From positions 17,231,515 through 17,295,514 of the forward strand of contig OY997591.1 of the NCBI GenBank assembly GCA_963921825.1: a DNA stretch of 64,000 nt, given 5' to 3'. Under the pieces are notes generated by a model, which worked only from the letters and a program-made list of their open reading frames with translations, searched no databases and was not told the origin of the DNA. This DNA is from Erodium maritimum. Taxonomy: Eukaryota; Streptophyta; Magnoliopsida; Geraniales; Geraniaceae. The first letter of the stretch is position 1; every line of letters begins with the position of its first letter. The translations under genes were made by a program, and so were the position numbers. This document shows, in pieces, positions 1-9,229 of this stretch.

Positions 1-80
1 AACAAAGGGTACCAAATTGGTCATTTTAAACATAAGGGTACCAAATCGCTCGTGGACGGAACATAAGGGTACCAAAAAGT
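1..80. repeat. Short direct repeats (AGGGTACCAAA), probably a MITE edge
   Basis: The motif AGGGTACCAAA occurs three times about 30 bases apart, near 5, 35 and 65. Such GTACC-rich modules also build the foldback repeats at 1971-2775, so this is probably the edge of a related repeat cut by the window boundary. No coding potential is seen from here to about 480. Confidence 0.4.
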
Positions 81-479
81 ATATAACCAAAAAATTAATA
101 TTGCGACCTAACAGTCAGCACCCTCCAATGCTAAATGGTAAGGCTGGTGGTAAGGCTAATTGTTGGAAGAAAATAATATCAATGAAAGTTAATAAAAGAA
201 TTAATATTGAGATACTAATGATTTTTTTTACAAGATCAATATTAATGAAAGTCACGATCTAGCTCAATCTTCAAGTTTTCTTGTGCTAGAACACTTCCTA
301 AATAGAACAAATATTTAGTGTAGAAATATATTCAAATTAGAAAATGAATCTTCAAAACCAAACACACGCAGGATGTCCGATGACATTCGATCAGACATCT
401 TGTATGTCTTTACTGATCGATATCTTGAACAACATCTTTCTTGATACATAAATGACCAACCTAAATGTAACAACACGTG

Positions 480-1036
480 GCAAGTCTCCCGAGATTAGTG
501 CCCGATCTATCTTGTTTCCGTCATATCCCCTGTTCTTTGTTTCTTGAACCAAGTACAATGGAGTCCTTCTAGCGACATATCCAAAACATCGATGTCTTTT
601 ATGAGTTCCTAGAAGTCTGTGATAAGATTCTGCGGATATTGTTATTGTCTATCATGTTGCCCAATTGGCGGGGTTTAATCCACATGAGGTGTCTCTTACC
701 CCAGTCTGATTCCCCATAAATACAGGTTATACTAAAGGTTCCCTACCCGTGATGTAAATCAGGGAGTCAATATATCTCTGGTCAACATCCCTTATTTCCA
801 CCTAGACGTCCAGTCCCCAATATAGTGCTAGTCCACCTTTGTGTCCCGTAATATGCGAAACCCATTCCACATCCCTGAATCCTAAATTTTGACAAAGTAC
901 AGTTTGTGTTCGGTGTCGCCTGCATTGTCTCAAAAAGAAAAAGAATTTGTGGGTTGTGGGCAGAAATTATGGCCTTTAGGTATTAGCGATGCGGATCGGT
1001 TTCAACTCCCTAACAGTTCCAGGCAAGAATATTCAT
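480..1036 (-). pseudogene. LINE ORF2 endonuclease remnant (L1-type)
   Basis: Reading the minus strand from an ATG at 1036 gives the plant L1 endonuclease start ILAWNC, followed by a stop where Arg normally stands. Further on come ILFLFET, then in shifted frames GGLALYWGLDV and TCIYGESDWGKR. These are the usual order of motifs in the N-terminal apurinic-like endonuclease (EEP) domain that nicks target DNA for retrotransposition. Stops and frameshifts are frequent and no reverse transcriptase follows, so the copy is dead and lacks its 3' part. It lies just downstream of an ORF1 C-terminal segment on the same strand, the normal LINE order. Confidence 0.7.
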
Positions 1037-1151
1037 CGTGGGCCTAGTTGGGACCGAGGTCGATGTTAGGTTAGGTCTGTCTGGTTGGGACGAAGATCCT
1101 TGGTGACCATGTCTCGATTTTCTAGATAGTATTGGGGTTTGAGGTCCTTCT

Positions 1152-1694
1152 CTAAGTGGATAACCTAAGGACATGGGTGGGGGCTACTAGGGAATGGGCA
1201 TCCAATTTGGATCGGTCCCTAGGTCTGGCTTCTGAAGGCCTCTTGCGGGATACAAATGGGTTCATATAGGATCCGGTAACCATGATCTGGTTGTTATGGG
1301 AAGGACATCTATTCCCTGAGATAAACCATGGCCAAGTCCTAAAGGCGGCATCCTCAGATCCAAATGAAGAAAATGATGGCGACGAGGCTAGATTAGCATG
1401 TGTAGTATCTGTCGAGAAAGGTTGAGGGGGAAGAATATCGTTGTGCCTTATTCGAGGCATGGTGAGGGAATCTCCAGCCAAAAGCGGCGGAGGAGATAGT
1501 GGTGGGCACATAGAAGGAGTTACACTATAGAGAGAAGATGAGTGAGTAATTACCTTAACAGATGGCGCAACAAAAGGATGGTTGATCGAGGCAGGACAGA
1601 CCATCAAGGCGCATCTGGTGGTGTTGGAAGAGGGGGGGAACTGGTAGAAAAAGAGACTTGGCATGAGCGGTCCTCCAAGGACTCGATCACTCAC
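1152..1694 (-). pseudogene. Probable LINE ORF1 C-terminal region
   Basis: An open frame of 180 codons, rich in Ser and Pro and of low complexity, sits 116 bases upstream of the LINE endonuclease start on the same strand. Plant LINE ORF1 proteins usually end in such a disordered linker after a zinc knuckle. I see no zinc knuckle or DUF4283 core here, so assignment rests on position and composition. Sequence upstream to about 1860 is weakly similar in character but broken. It could also be an open frame by chance. Confidence 0.4.
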
Positions 1695-1970
1695 GGTTGG
1701 GAAGAGATCCGTTTGCGCGGGAAGGCGGGATTTTTCCTAGGATTGACGACCGCGATGGCAACGGGGTGGGCCATCTCCGATCATCGTTGAGGACACATTC
1801 AGAACCAGGATCAACGAACGCGGCAGACCTGTAAGAGCGGAAGACTTATGGCCGACACCTTTTCTAGATAGTATTTTTTCCTAACTGTGTAGATGAATTT
1901 TTCTAATTAATATAATTCGTCTTTAAGAAAAGGCACGAGGACACAATCGAACAATTGCGCGTTTAATTAA

Positions 1971-2775
1971 GGGGTAATTTCATCCCAGTACCCCAAAATT
2001 TTCATTTTTCATTTAGAGTACCCTAAATCATTTTGTGTCACCTCAGTATCCTAAACTTTTATTAATTCATTTAAAGTACCCTAAATCATTTTCGTGCCAC
2101 CTCAGTACCCTAAACTTTCATTAATTCATTTAGAGTAACCTAAATCATTTTTGTCACCTTAATACCATAAACTTTCATTAATTCTGTTTTAGTACCCACC
2201 GTTAATTTTATCCTAAATTTGGTTGTTACTGAAGAGTATTATGACCATTTTACTTGTTTTACATGGAAAATCAAATGAAAAGTTATGAATGGGTACCAAA
2301 AAGGAGTTAATGAAAGTTTAGGGTACTGAGGTGATATATAAAAAAATTAGGGTACTTTAAATGAATTAATGAAAGTTTATGGTACTAAAGTGACAAAAAA
2401 AAGATTTAGAGTACTCTAAATAAAATATAGAGATAATTCCACCCATGTACCCTAAATCTTTCATATTTCATTTAGAGTACCCTAAATCTTTTCTGTGCCA
2501 CCTCAATATCCTAAACTTTCATTAATTCTATTTTAATACTCACAGTTAACTTCCCATCTAATTTTCGATCTAAAATAGGTAAAATAACCATAATACTCTT
2601 CATTAACAACCAAATGGAGGGGTAGATTTAATGGTGAGTATTAAAATGGAATTAATAAAAATTTAGGATACTCTAAATGAATTAATAAAAATTTACGATA
2701 CTGAAGTGACAGAAAAAAGATTAGGGGGCATCTAAATAAAACATGAAAGACTTAAAATATTGAGATGGAATTATT
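1971..2775. repeat. Pair of foldback (MITE-like) repeats built from GTACCCTAAA modules
   Basis: From 1971 the sequence repeats a module of about 60 bases (a GTACCCTAAA-type core followed by a TTCATTAATTCATTT-like tract). From about 2290 the same module returns in reverse complement, making a hairpin that ends near 2420. A second hairpin with related ends runs from about 2430 to 2771: its left end GAGATAATTCCA is mirrored near its right end by TGGAATTATT. There is no open frame. It looks like two related non-autonomous elements side by side or one duplicated foldback. Confidence 0.65.
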
Positions 2776-2869
2776 CATAGTGGTTAGTCCATGTCCTAAC
2801 TCCCACCTTTCGTTTATTCCTAAATCCTAACCCAAGCAAACGTAAAATGTCATGTAGTAACATTGACCG

Positions 2870-3580
2870 CAACTTTGGCATTTTCCGTCCAAAAGTTTAA
2901 TGCCCTGTTTAATGAGTAACAGACAAAGTTGATAGTTCAGAGTTATGATTTGAGAATAAACGAAAGGTCTACGTTATGATTTGAGAATAAACGAAAAGTT
3001 GAAGTTTCCATTTTAGGAAAGTTTTAGAGCACGTGACAAGCATGTGACTGGTATTTCACGTTGTCAGTCACACTTAACAGATTTTGATACATTTTGAAAA
3101 TTAATTAGTGAAACCTGTTACTATGTAATAATTTTCAAATATGCGAGTGATGATTTGGTGTTGGACCTTAATACAGTGAGCTGACATGAAGTTCTTTGTT
3201 ATTCATAAAATATAAAAAATCTAGAGCAGGTGAAATCATCCCTTTAATTAACATTAGAAAGAACTCCATGTCACCTCATTGTTTAAAAGTCAAACATCAA
3301 ATAATAACCCACATATATGAAACGTATCAGATAGTAATAGGTTTCACTTTATTAATTCTCAAAATATATCAAAATCTATAAAGTGTGATTAACGCCGTGA
3401 AATACCAGTCACATGCTTGTTACGTGCTCTAAAACTTTCCTAAAATGAAAACTTCAACTTTTCGTTTATTCTCAACTCATAATTTCAACTTTTCGTTTAT
3501 TGCCAAATCATAACCATGAACTATCAACTTTTCTTGTTACTCACTTAATAGTTGTTAGACTTGCGGACGGAAAATGCAAT
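2870..3580. repeat. Large foldback element with roughly 300-base arms
   Basis: The left arm includes GGCATTTTCCGTCC, AATAAACGAAAAGTTGAAG and AAGCATGTGACTGG. The right arm contains their reverse complements in reverse order, down to GGACGGAAAATGC near 3565. The arms match imperfectly over about 300 bases around a short centre, which is typical of long-TIR foldback MITEs. I could not fix a target duplication. The 61-codon frame at 3196 is incidental. Confidence 0.65.
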
Positions 3581-4112
3581 ATTTGTTAAAAAAATTTAGC
3601 GGACGGTGCATAATTTTATTGTAAATCAGAAGTAACGATACATTGGAGTGCATCAGACACATGACCTGACCACGGAAAAAAAGGCGTAGAACGCGTCTCC
3701 CTGGCTAGGCAATGAGAAGCCTTATTCGCTGTTGTTTTAACAAATTGAAGGGTAGTCTCTTGTTGTTGTGAAAGAAGTTTCCAGATGCCACGAATAAATA
3801 TCCCAATGCGAGAGACTACATTACTACATGATAATATACGTTTGATTAGTTTTGTACCTCCTTTTTCATCCCGAAAAAGGTTTTTAATTTAAATTTACTT
3901 TACTCATCAAAAAAAAAGATTAAACAATAAACGATACGGACATAGAGTAACCCCTAAACACTATTATGCATGGTAGGCTTGGTAGCAAAAACCACTGACC
4001 TACAAACGCATCTTCTTCCGCTTTCTTTTCCCTACTTTCCCTTTCCTTTTGGTCCAACCCTTGGCCTTCCTCTTGCCTCTCTGCACTTTGAAGAATCAGA
4101 AGCAAAACAGCC
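3581..4112. other. Upstream region of the exonuclease gene
   Basis: AT-rich spacer and presumed promoter and 5' UTR. I see no confident TATA box at a suitable distance. A pyrimidine-rich stretch lies just before the start codon (about 4010-4085), as is common in plant 5' UTRs. Confidence 0.3.
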
Positions 4113-4772
4113 ATGACTATCAGCATAGTTGATTATCAGCTTCCCGACTTTACCCACAACCGTTACGACGTCAACTTCTTCGGCGACCAGATCCACACCC
4201 TCCTCACCTTCACTCCCTCCATGGTCGATTCCTGGATCTCCGAGACCTATCGCCTCAATGTCGGTCGTCCCCTCCTCGTCGGCCTCGACGTCGAGTGGCG
4301 CCCCAACAATCGCAACTACGAGAACCCAATAGCCACTTTGCAGCTCTGCGTTGACCGCCGCTGCCTCGTCTTCCAAATCCTCCACTCACCCTCCGTCCCC
4401 AAGTCCCTCGTCGACTTCCTCGGAAACTCCGACAACACGTTCCTCGGTGTTGGGATTGAGAGCGATGCGGAGAAGCTCTTGGAGGATTACGCTTTGAGAG
4501 TCGCCAAAAAGGTCGATTTGCGGTCTCTCGCTGCCGACGGATTGGGCAACAGTGAGCTCAGGAAAGCAGGGTTGAAGACTCTGGCCATGGCTGTTCTGGG
4601 AAAGAAAATTGAAAAGCCCAAGAAGATTACAATGAGCCGCTGGGACTCTGAATGGCTTTCCAGTTCTCAGGTGCAGTATGCTTGTGTTGATGCCTTTCTT
4701 TCCTCTGAAATTGGCAGGAATTTGAATGCTACTATGCAAGGTTCCACTGTTCCTATAAATGTGACTGCTTGA
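4113..4772 (+). CDS. DEDDy-type 3'-5' exonuclease, Werner-exonuclease-like, intronless
   Basis: A 219-residue protein with one 3'-5' exonuclease domain of the DnaQ/RNase D/WRN superfamily. Motif Exo I is LDVEWR (residues about 58-63, catalytic Asp and Glu). Exo II is GVGIESDAEKL (about 112-122, with the Asp). Exo III is YACVDAFLSSEIG (about 189-201, Tyr-x3-Asp), which marks the DEDDy subclass. All four metal-binding acids are present, so it is probably active as a metal-dependent exonuclease on DNA or RNA; the substrate cannot be read from sequence. The start is the first ATG after a pyrimidine-rich leader, and the length suits small plant members that lack the helicase of animal WRN. The frame is open throughout without introns. 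It has no signal peptide or membrane segment. Codon use is GC-rich against an AT-rich background, as expected for a real gene. An intronless structure could be ancestral or reflect a retrocopy; a retrocopied pseudogene is unlikely because all motifs survive. Confidence 0.9.
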   Translation: MTISIVDYQLPDFTHNRYDVNFFGDQIHTLLTFTPSMVDSWISETYRLNVGRPLLVGLDVEWRPNNRNYENPIATLQLCVDRRCLVFQILHSPSVPKSLVDFLGNSDNTFLGVGIESDAEKLLEDYALRVAKKVDLRSLAADGLGNSELRKAGLKTLAMAVLGKKIEKPKKITMSRWDSEWLSSSQVQYACVDAFLSSEIGRNLNATMQGSTVPINVTA

Positions 4773-5580
4773 GGAGTTGTTTGTATCAAATTCTCAACTC
4801 TTAGAACTCATATATGCTTTGAATCTGGCAAAATTAGGTTTGATGAACGATGAATTTGGACAAATGATTTCTTGTATATGATGTTTGGGGAAACTATGGT
4901 ATCCCGGTATGGGCCTCATTATTAAGCTTGTATGCTCTATCTTAATGCAGCATATTTATGAATTGGAGTCTACTTTAGAGTCTTATGGATGCTATTGAAG
5001 AATTGGATGTCACAAATTGCATCCATGAATTGGAGTGAACTTTAGAGTCTCAGTACTTTGTGTGATGAATAATTAGTTGAACAAGAAAAGTCTATTAAGG
5101 ATTATCGATTATTGATAAGCGGATGTGCTATTGTGATTTTTGAACGTTGGACAAATGGTTGAACATCCAAAGGGGCATTAGTATCAGGGATACTGAGCAA
5201 CAATCCACAGAGAACCTGTAAACTTCATCTTGTACGCAGTGGAGTTGAGATATATAATCATGTATTTTCTGCCTTTACTTGTTGCCTTGACCTAATAGAC
5301 CAGCCCTAGTGGGCAAGATACTCATAGGTTAGTATAGTAACTAATTCTAGTATATTACTAGTAATCCATGCATAATTGACTTCATCAAAAGGAAAAATTC
5401 ACTTATATTAGAAAACCTGATTTAGGGAAGTAAGACACTTATGTTGAAGTAATGTAATAATTTGTCTCTATAAGTTCAACAGTTGCTCCTATTAATATAG
5501 TCAAATTGTTGCTGGGCTGGTTTTGTAATAGGAAAAAAATCATTTCCGTCTGATGTATTTGATATTGTTTTCATGTCTTG
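4773..5580. other. Downstream region of the exonuclease gene
   Basis: Presumed 3' UTR followed by AT-rich spacer. An imperfect direct repeat (TGAATTGGAGT near 4959 and 5024) is present. No gene is seen. Confidence 0.3.
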
Positions 5581-5776
5581 ATTGTGCACGGCCTTCATTT
5601 TCAAGTCCTGCCAGTTACCTTTATCTAATTTTCAAGTCATGCCAGTGACTTTAGTTAATTTTCAAAAAATTACATGTATTTTTTGAAAATATCAGCGTTA
5701 TGTTTAACAAATTTCGTCATTTAAAAAAATTAAATAATGTCACTGGCAGAACTTGAAAATGAAGGTTGCACACAAT
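5581..5776. repeat. Short foldback MITE, about 196 bases
   Basis: The left end ATTGTGCACGGCCTTCATTT and the following TTCAAGTCCTGCCAGT are mirrored at the right end by ACTGGCAGAACTTGAAAATG and AAGGTTGCACACAAT. The arms of about 35 bases enclose an AT-rich centre. No target duplication was recognised. From here to about 6327 there is only AT-rich spacer. Confidence 0.7.
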
Positions 5777-6327
5777 CAGGAAATGAAAAGCGGCCTTTGT
5801 CCATAGGTCGGAATGATATTTATCCCTTTGTAATATCACTTTACAACATTCATGCTTAGATACCTCAATGTTATTATGGTTGGTTGTTTTTCTGCTTTTG
5901 GGGCTTGGTTTGCCCATAACAGCTGGCCATTCAGTGATTCTTTTTTTCTGCTTATTTTACGCCATGCACTCCTTGAAGTTTATATAGAATTCTGTTTGAA
6001 CTCTATTTTACAGTGTGTTCTGATTAACATACTTGGTTTTTGGAAGTTGGTATTGTTTCGGAAAAAAAATGAAAAATAAACTGCATTCTAACCACTAGTG
6101 CCATCAAATTTCTTTAATTTACTATTTGACATACTCTGTTTCTCCTAATTGTACAATTATTGCATCCTGTATTGTCCTTTGTTCTGCAGAAGCTTTATCA
6201 CATATCTGAAACAGAAATGTAGCCCCCTCTAGCTCACATTAAGGTGTAAGCATTAAATTTATTATTTTATTTTAGCTATCAGCTCTGCAATAATGTTTAC
6301 ATCTTGAATTTGATCCATGTGTATAGA

Positions 6328-6440
6328 TAGGGGTGGGCATTGGTCAATGACCGGCACCGGTGGCCACTTTTGGCAACCAGACCGGGACCACCAGTTCATA
6401 CAAATCTACCACCGGCAGCGGTACCGGTAACAGGCAAGAG
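6328..6440 (+). mobile_element. Orphan hAT-type terminus
   Basis: TAGGGGTGGGCATTGG is a typical plant hAT terminal repeat. It is followed at once by clustered ACCGG/CCGGT motifs (ACCGGCACCGG, CCACCGG, GGTACCGG), the subterminal transposase-binding type of repeat also seen at both ends of the large hAT at 49720-57261. No matching opposite end was found nearby, so this is a truncated or internally deleted element. The rest to 7280 is spacer without a recognisable gene. Confidence 0.55.
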
Positions 6441-7277
6441 GCGTTATGTTGCTACTTGTGTTGTGAATGTATTCTACTGTTAAATTAGTAATATATATCA
6501 CAGCTACCCTGTAGTTCTTCAATGGAAATAGGACTTAAGGGGAAGAGGAGAAGAAAGCTTTGTGTTGCTTTGGCCGTGTGATGGGGCAGAACTAAAGGGC
6601 AAGAATCTGAATTCACCAGCATCCACAAGAAGACCTTGAATATATTTGGAGTATGTGTATTAGTCAAGTGTTCCAGAAGCACATTTAAGGCATGAGATGA
6701 GATGGAAGAGTAACCTGCAGCTAGAATGAGTCTTCAACATCCTCAGGTTTGATTCGTGCCCCTAATATCAAGACCCAAAATACAGAAAGGATTGTATTAG
6801 GAATTAATTTAGGAATAGCGTAACAAAAACGCAGGGTGGATAAAGCGCTTGTTACCAAGAGTGATCGATGCACAGCACCGTAGGAAACAAAGAAATATAT
6901 TTCATGATTCAACATTCTTATTTCCTACACCACTTGTTGGAAAACCTTGCTTACAAACTCAGTGACATCCCAAGTAATCCCAAACAATTGTATAATAAGC
7001 TTAGCCGTTGTATATCATTCAGTATTTTTGCAAAATCCCGAAAGTCATAAAATAAAAATCATAACTATTGTATAACGAATGAGTATACCAAATACCTTCA
7101 GTTTCGTGATATAGGCAACGTTTTTTTTGAAGCAAAAGGAAAAGAACAAGGGTTTGACAATTGAGCACCCTCCAAATAAACACTGAGGAAGGACGAAGGT
7201 GGATAGAAAGTTCTCCCCAGTTAAATCTGAATCCAATACTCTTTCAAATCAGCATCAAACTCAATATTCTTGTTCAC

Positions 7278-7280
<3 letters not shown>

Positions 7281-7316
<36 letters not shown>
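7281..7316. repeat. (AT)n microsatellite
   Basis: An uninterrupted run of 18 AT dinucleotides. Confidence 0.95.
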
Positions 7317-7319
<3 letters not shown>

Positions 7320-7404
7320 ATTGGTAACTGCGATTAGCTCACAAAATGCTAAATGAGCTGTTTAATTTCAGCTATTAGATTTATTATTTTGGTGCGTATT
7401 TGTA

Positions 7405-7761
7405 TGTCAGGACCGCGCGAGGAAGACGACCCAAACGGTGTCGTTGGGCTTAATGGAACGCAGCGTCTCTGAGGGCCACGCGTCAGTCAACGTGCCAGCT
7501 AGAGAGACGACCGAGCCGTTACGCGTCGTGTCAGTTAGTTAGGGGTCTGGAGTCTGTTACGCCTACGTGGCATGTCCTGAGCTGAGGTATAAAGCTCCGA
7601 GTCTTCGATTCTGTCTTCATCTTCTTCATTGTTGCTATTGAGTTGCAGAGAGAGAGGTTAGAGAGCGAGCTTGACTGTAGAGAGAGAGTCAGAGCCGTCT
7701 GTAATCCTTCTTCAATTCATCAATAAAGCTTCCAATTCCGAGCTTGAGCAAGAGCCTGACA
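7405..7761 (+). repeat. 5' LTR of the gypsy element (357 bp)
   Basis: It starts TGTCAG and ends CTGACA. It contains a TATA box (TATAAA at 7588) that would drive the genomic RNA and an AATAAA signal at 7722. It is preceded by target duplication TTGTA. Confidence 0.97.
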
Positions 7762-7764
7762 AAG

Positions 7765-7778
7765 TGGTATCAGAGCCA
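7765..7778 (+). promoter_or_regulatory. Primer binding site, tRNA-iMet
   Basis: TGGTATCAGAGCCA, three bases after the 5' LTR, is complementary to the 3' end of plant initiator methionine tRNA and primes minus-strand synthesis. Confidence 0.92.
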
Positions 7779-7792
7779 CCGACCACGGAACG

Positions 7793-9229
7793 ATGACACG
7801 AGCTACAGATTTGAGCGAAGTTGCACGGCGAGCGGCGGGGGCGAGCATCGCTCCGGTGCAGAACCTCACGGAGCAGCTTGAGACACTCCGGCCACAAATG
7901 GCAGCAGCGGCGGGCATAGCAGACCGGACTGAAGGACAGCTCGGCGAGATCTCCACCATGCTGAGAACGATGAACACGATGCTGCTCAATCTGAACGGAC
8001 GCGTGGAGAGCATGGAGCAGCGAACCGCGCCAACGCCACGGGAGAGCATTGACCGCCGGGAAGACACAGAGCCACCACTCGCGGAGACACCGCACCGATC
8101 ACCACCTCCGGTCACGCGAGAACGGTCGGGCGAGCCTCCACGGCGGACCACACCGCCGGAGCTCAGAGAGCCAGCCAGGGCGGCAGCACCGCGCAGAGCA
8201 CCGTCCACGGAGCAACAACAGACCGACTACACCGAGCCAACACGACGGGTTCCGACACAAGATCTCAGAGACACACTTCCACCGGCACGAGACAGGCCCG
8301 CAAGGCACGGCGACGCTCGTACACGGGACGATCTCCAGTTCAGAGACGAGATCGGACATGAACGCCGAGATCACCAACACTACCACCGGCGATACGACGA
8401 ACAGGAGTTCCGTCCCCGGGACGATGAGGATAGACACCGAGGAGCCGGTGATCTGAGGCGGGAGAACGGCACACTTCAATTCAGGTTGCCTCAGATCCAG
8501 TTTCCTGTATTTGACGGTAATAGTGTTCAATCTTGGATTAGAAAATGCACAAACTATTTCTTCTTATGTGCAGCGCCAGAGGAATTCAAGGTGCGACTGG
8601 CCGGAATGCACTTCGCTGGCAGAGCAGAGATCTGGTTCCAAGATTACCAGCGTAGCCAACGCCACATCGCATGGGAACAACTATTGCAGGACCTCACCTG
8701 GAAGTTCGAAGATGGACGCTCTGAAGACATCTTCGCCATTTTCAAACACTTGCAGCAGGAAGGCTCAGTGGCGGAGTATGAGGAACGCTTCGATGCCGCG
8801 CGGGGAACAATGATCACACGGAACCCTTGGCTGACAGAGGAGTTCTTCGTGGCCAATTTTATCAGTGGCCTCAAGACTCATCTGAGAGCCGGGGTCACCA
8901 TGCTCGAACAAGATTCTCTGGGGAGAGCGATGTTCCTCGCAAGAATGGAAGAACAGAGAGCAGGGGCACGCTGGGGAAGTGGAGCGGTCCGTCCGCCGGA
9001 TCCGAGCACCAGAGCAAGGCCAACCATGGTCAACGGCCCAACCAGAGATGGTAACCGGACCGTCAACGCACCCGCGCCCCAACAACGTGGACCGGCACCA
9101 GTTCCAAGCAACAACAGAGGGCCATTGCCAGTCCGAAATATCAATTCAGAATACTGTGAGCGACGTCGGCAAGGACTGTGCTACACATGCCCGGCAAGGT
9201 ACACACGAGCTCATGTCTGCCTCAATTGA
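7793..9229 (+). CDS. gag: Gypsy gag polyprotein (478 aa) ending at an in-frame TGA
   Basis: Structural protein that forms the virus-like particle around the element RNA. The N-terminal 210 residues are charged and probably disordered, rich in Arg, Pro and Glu. From about residue 230 comes the retrotransposon gag core, beginning FPVFDGNSVQSWI and continuing through WFQDY. Near the C-terminus is a zinc knuckle of the form found in plant gypsy elements, CYTCPARYTRAHVC (Cys-x2-Cys-x7-His-x-Cys). The ATG lies 14 bases after the primer site. The TGA stop directly after the knuckle is in the same frame as pol, and related elements normally read straight on, so it is more likely a nonsense change than a natural terminator. 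Programmed readthrough cannot be excluded. Confidence 0.88.
   Translation: MTRATDLSEVARRAAGASIAPVQNLTEQLETLRPQMAAAAGIADRTEGQLGEISTMLRTMNTMLLNLNGRVESMEQRTAPTPRESIDRREDTEPPLAETPHRSPPPVTRERSGEPPRRTTPPELREPARAAAPRRAPSTEQQQTDYTEPTRRVPTQDLRDTLPPARDRPARHGDARTRDDLQFRDEIGHERRDHQHYHRRYDEQEFRPRDDEDRHRGAGDLRRENGTLQFRLPQIQFPVFDGNSVQSWIRKCTNYFFLCAAPEEFKVRLAGMHFAGRAEIWFQDYQRSQRHIAWEQLLQDLTWKFEDGRSEDIFAIFKHLQQEGSVAEYEERFDAARGTMITRNPWLTEEFFVANFISGLKTHLRAGVTMLEQDSLGRAMFLARMEEQRAGARWGSGAVRPPDPSTRARPTMVNGPTRDGNRTVNAPAPQQRGPAPVPSNNRGPLPVRNINSEYCERRRQGLCYTCPARYTRAHVCLN

Noticed and set aside
5852..6079. 75-codon hydrophobic frame
   Set aside because: AT-rich spacer translation with Phe/Leu/Ile bias. No start context, motif or neighbouring exon supports it.
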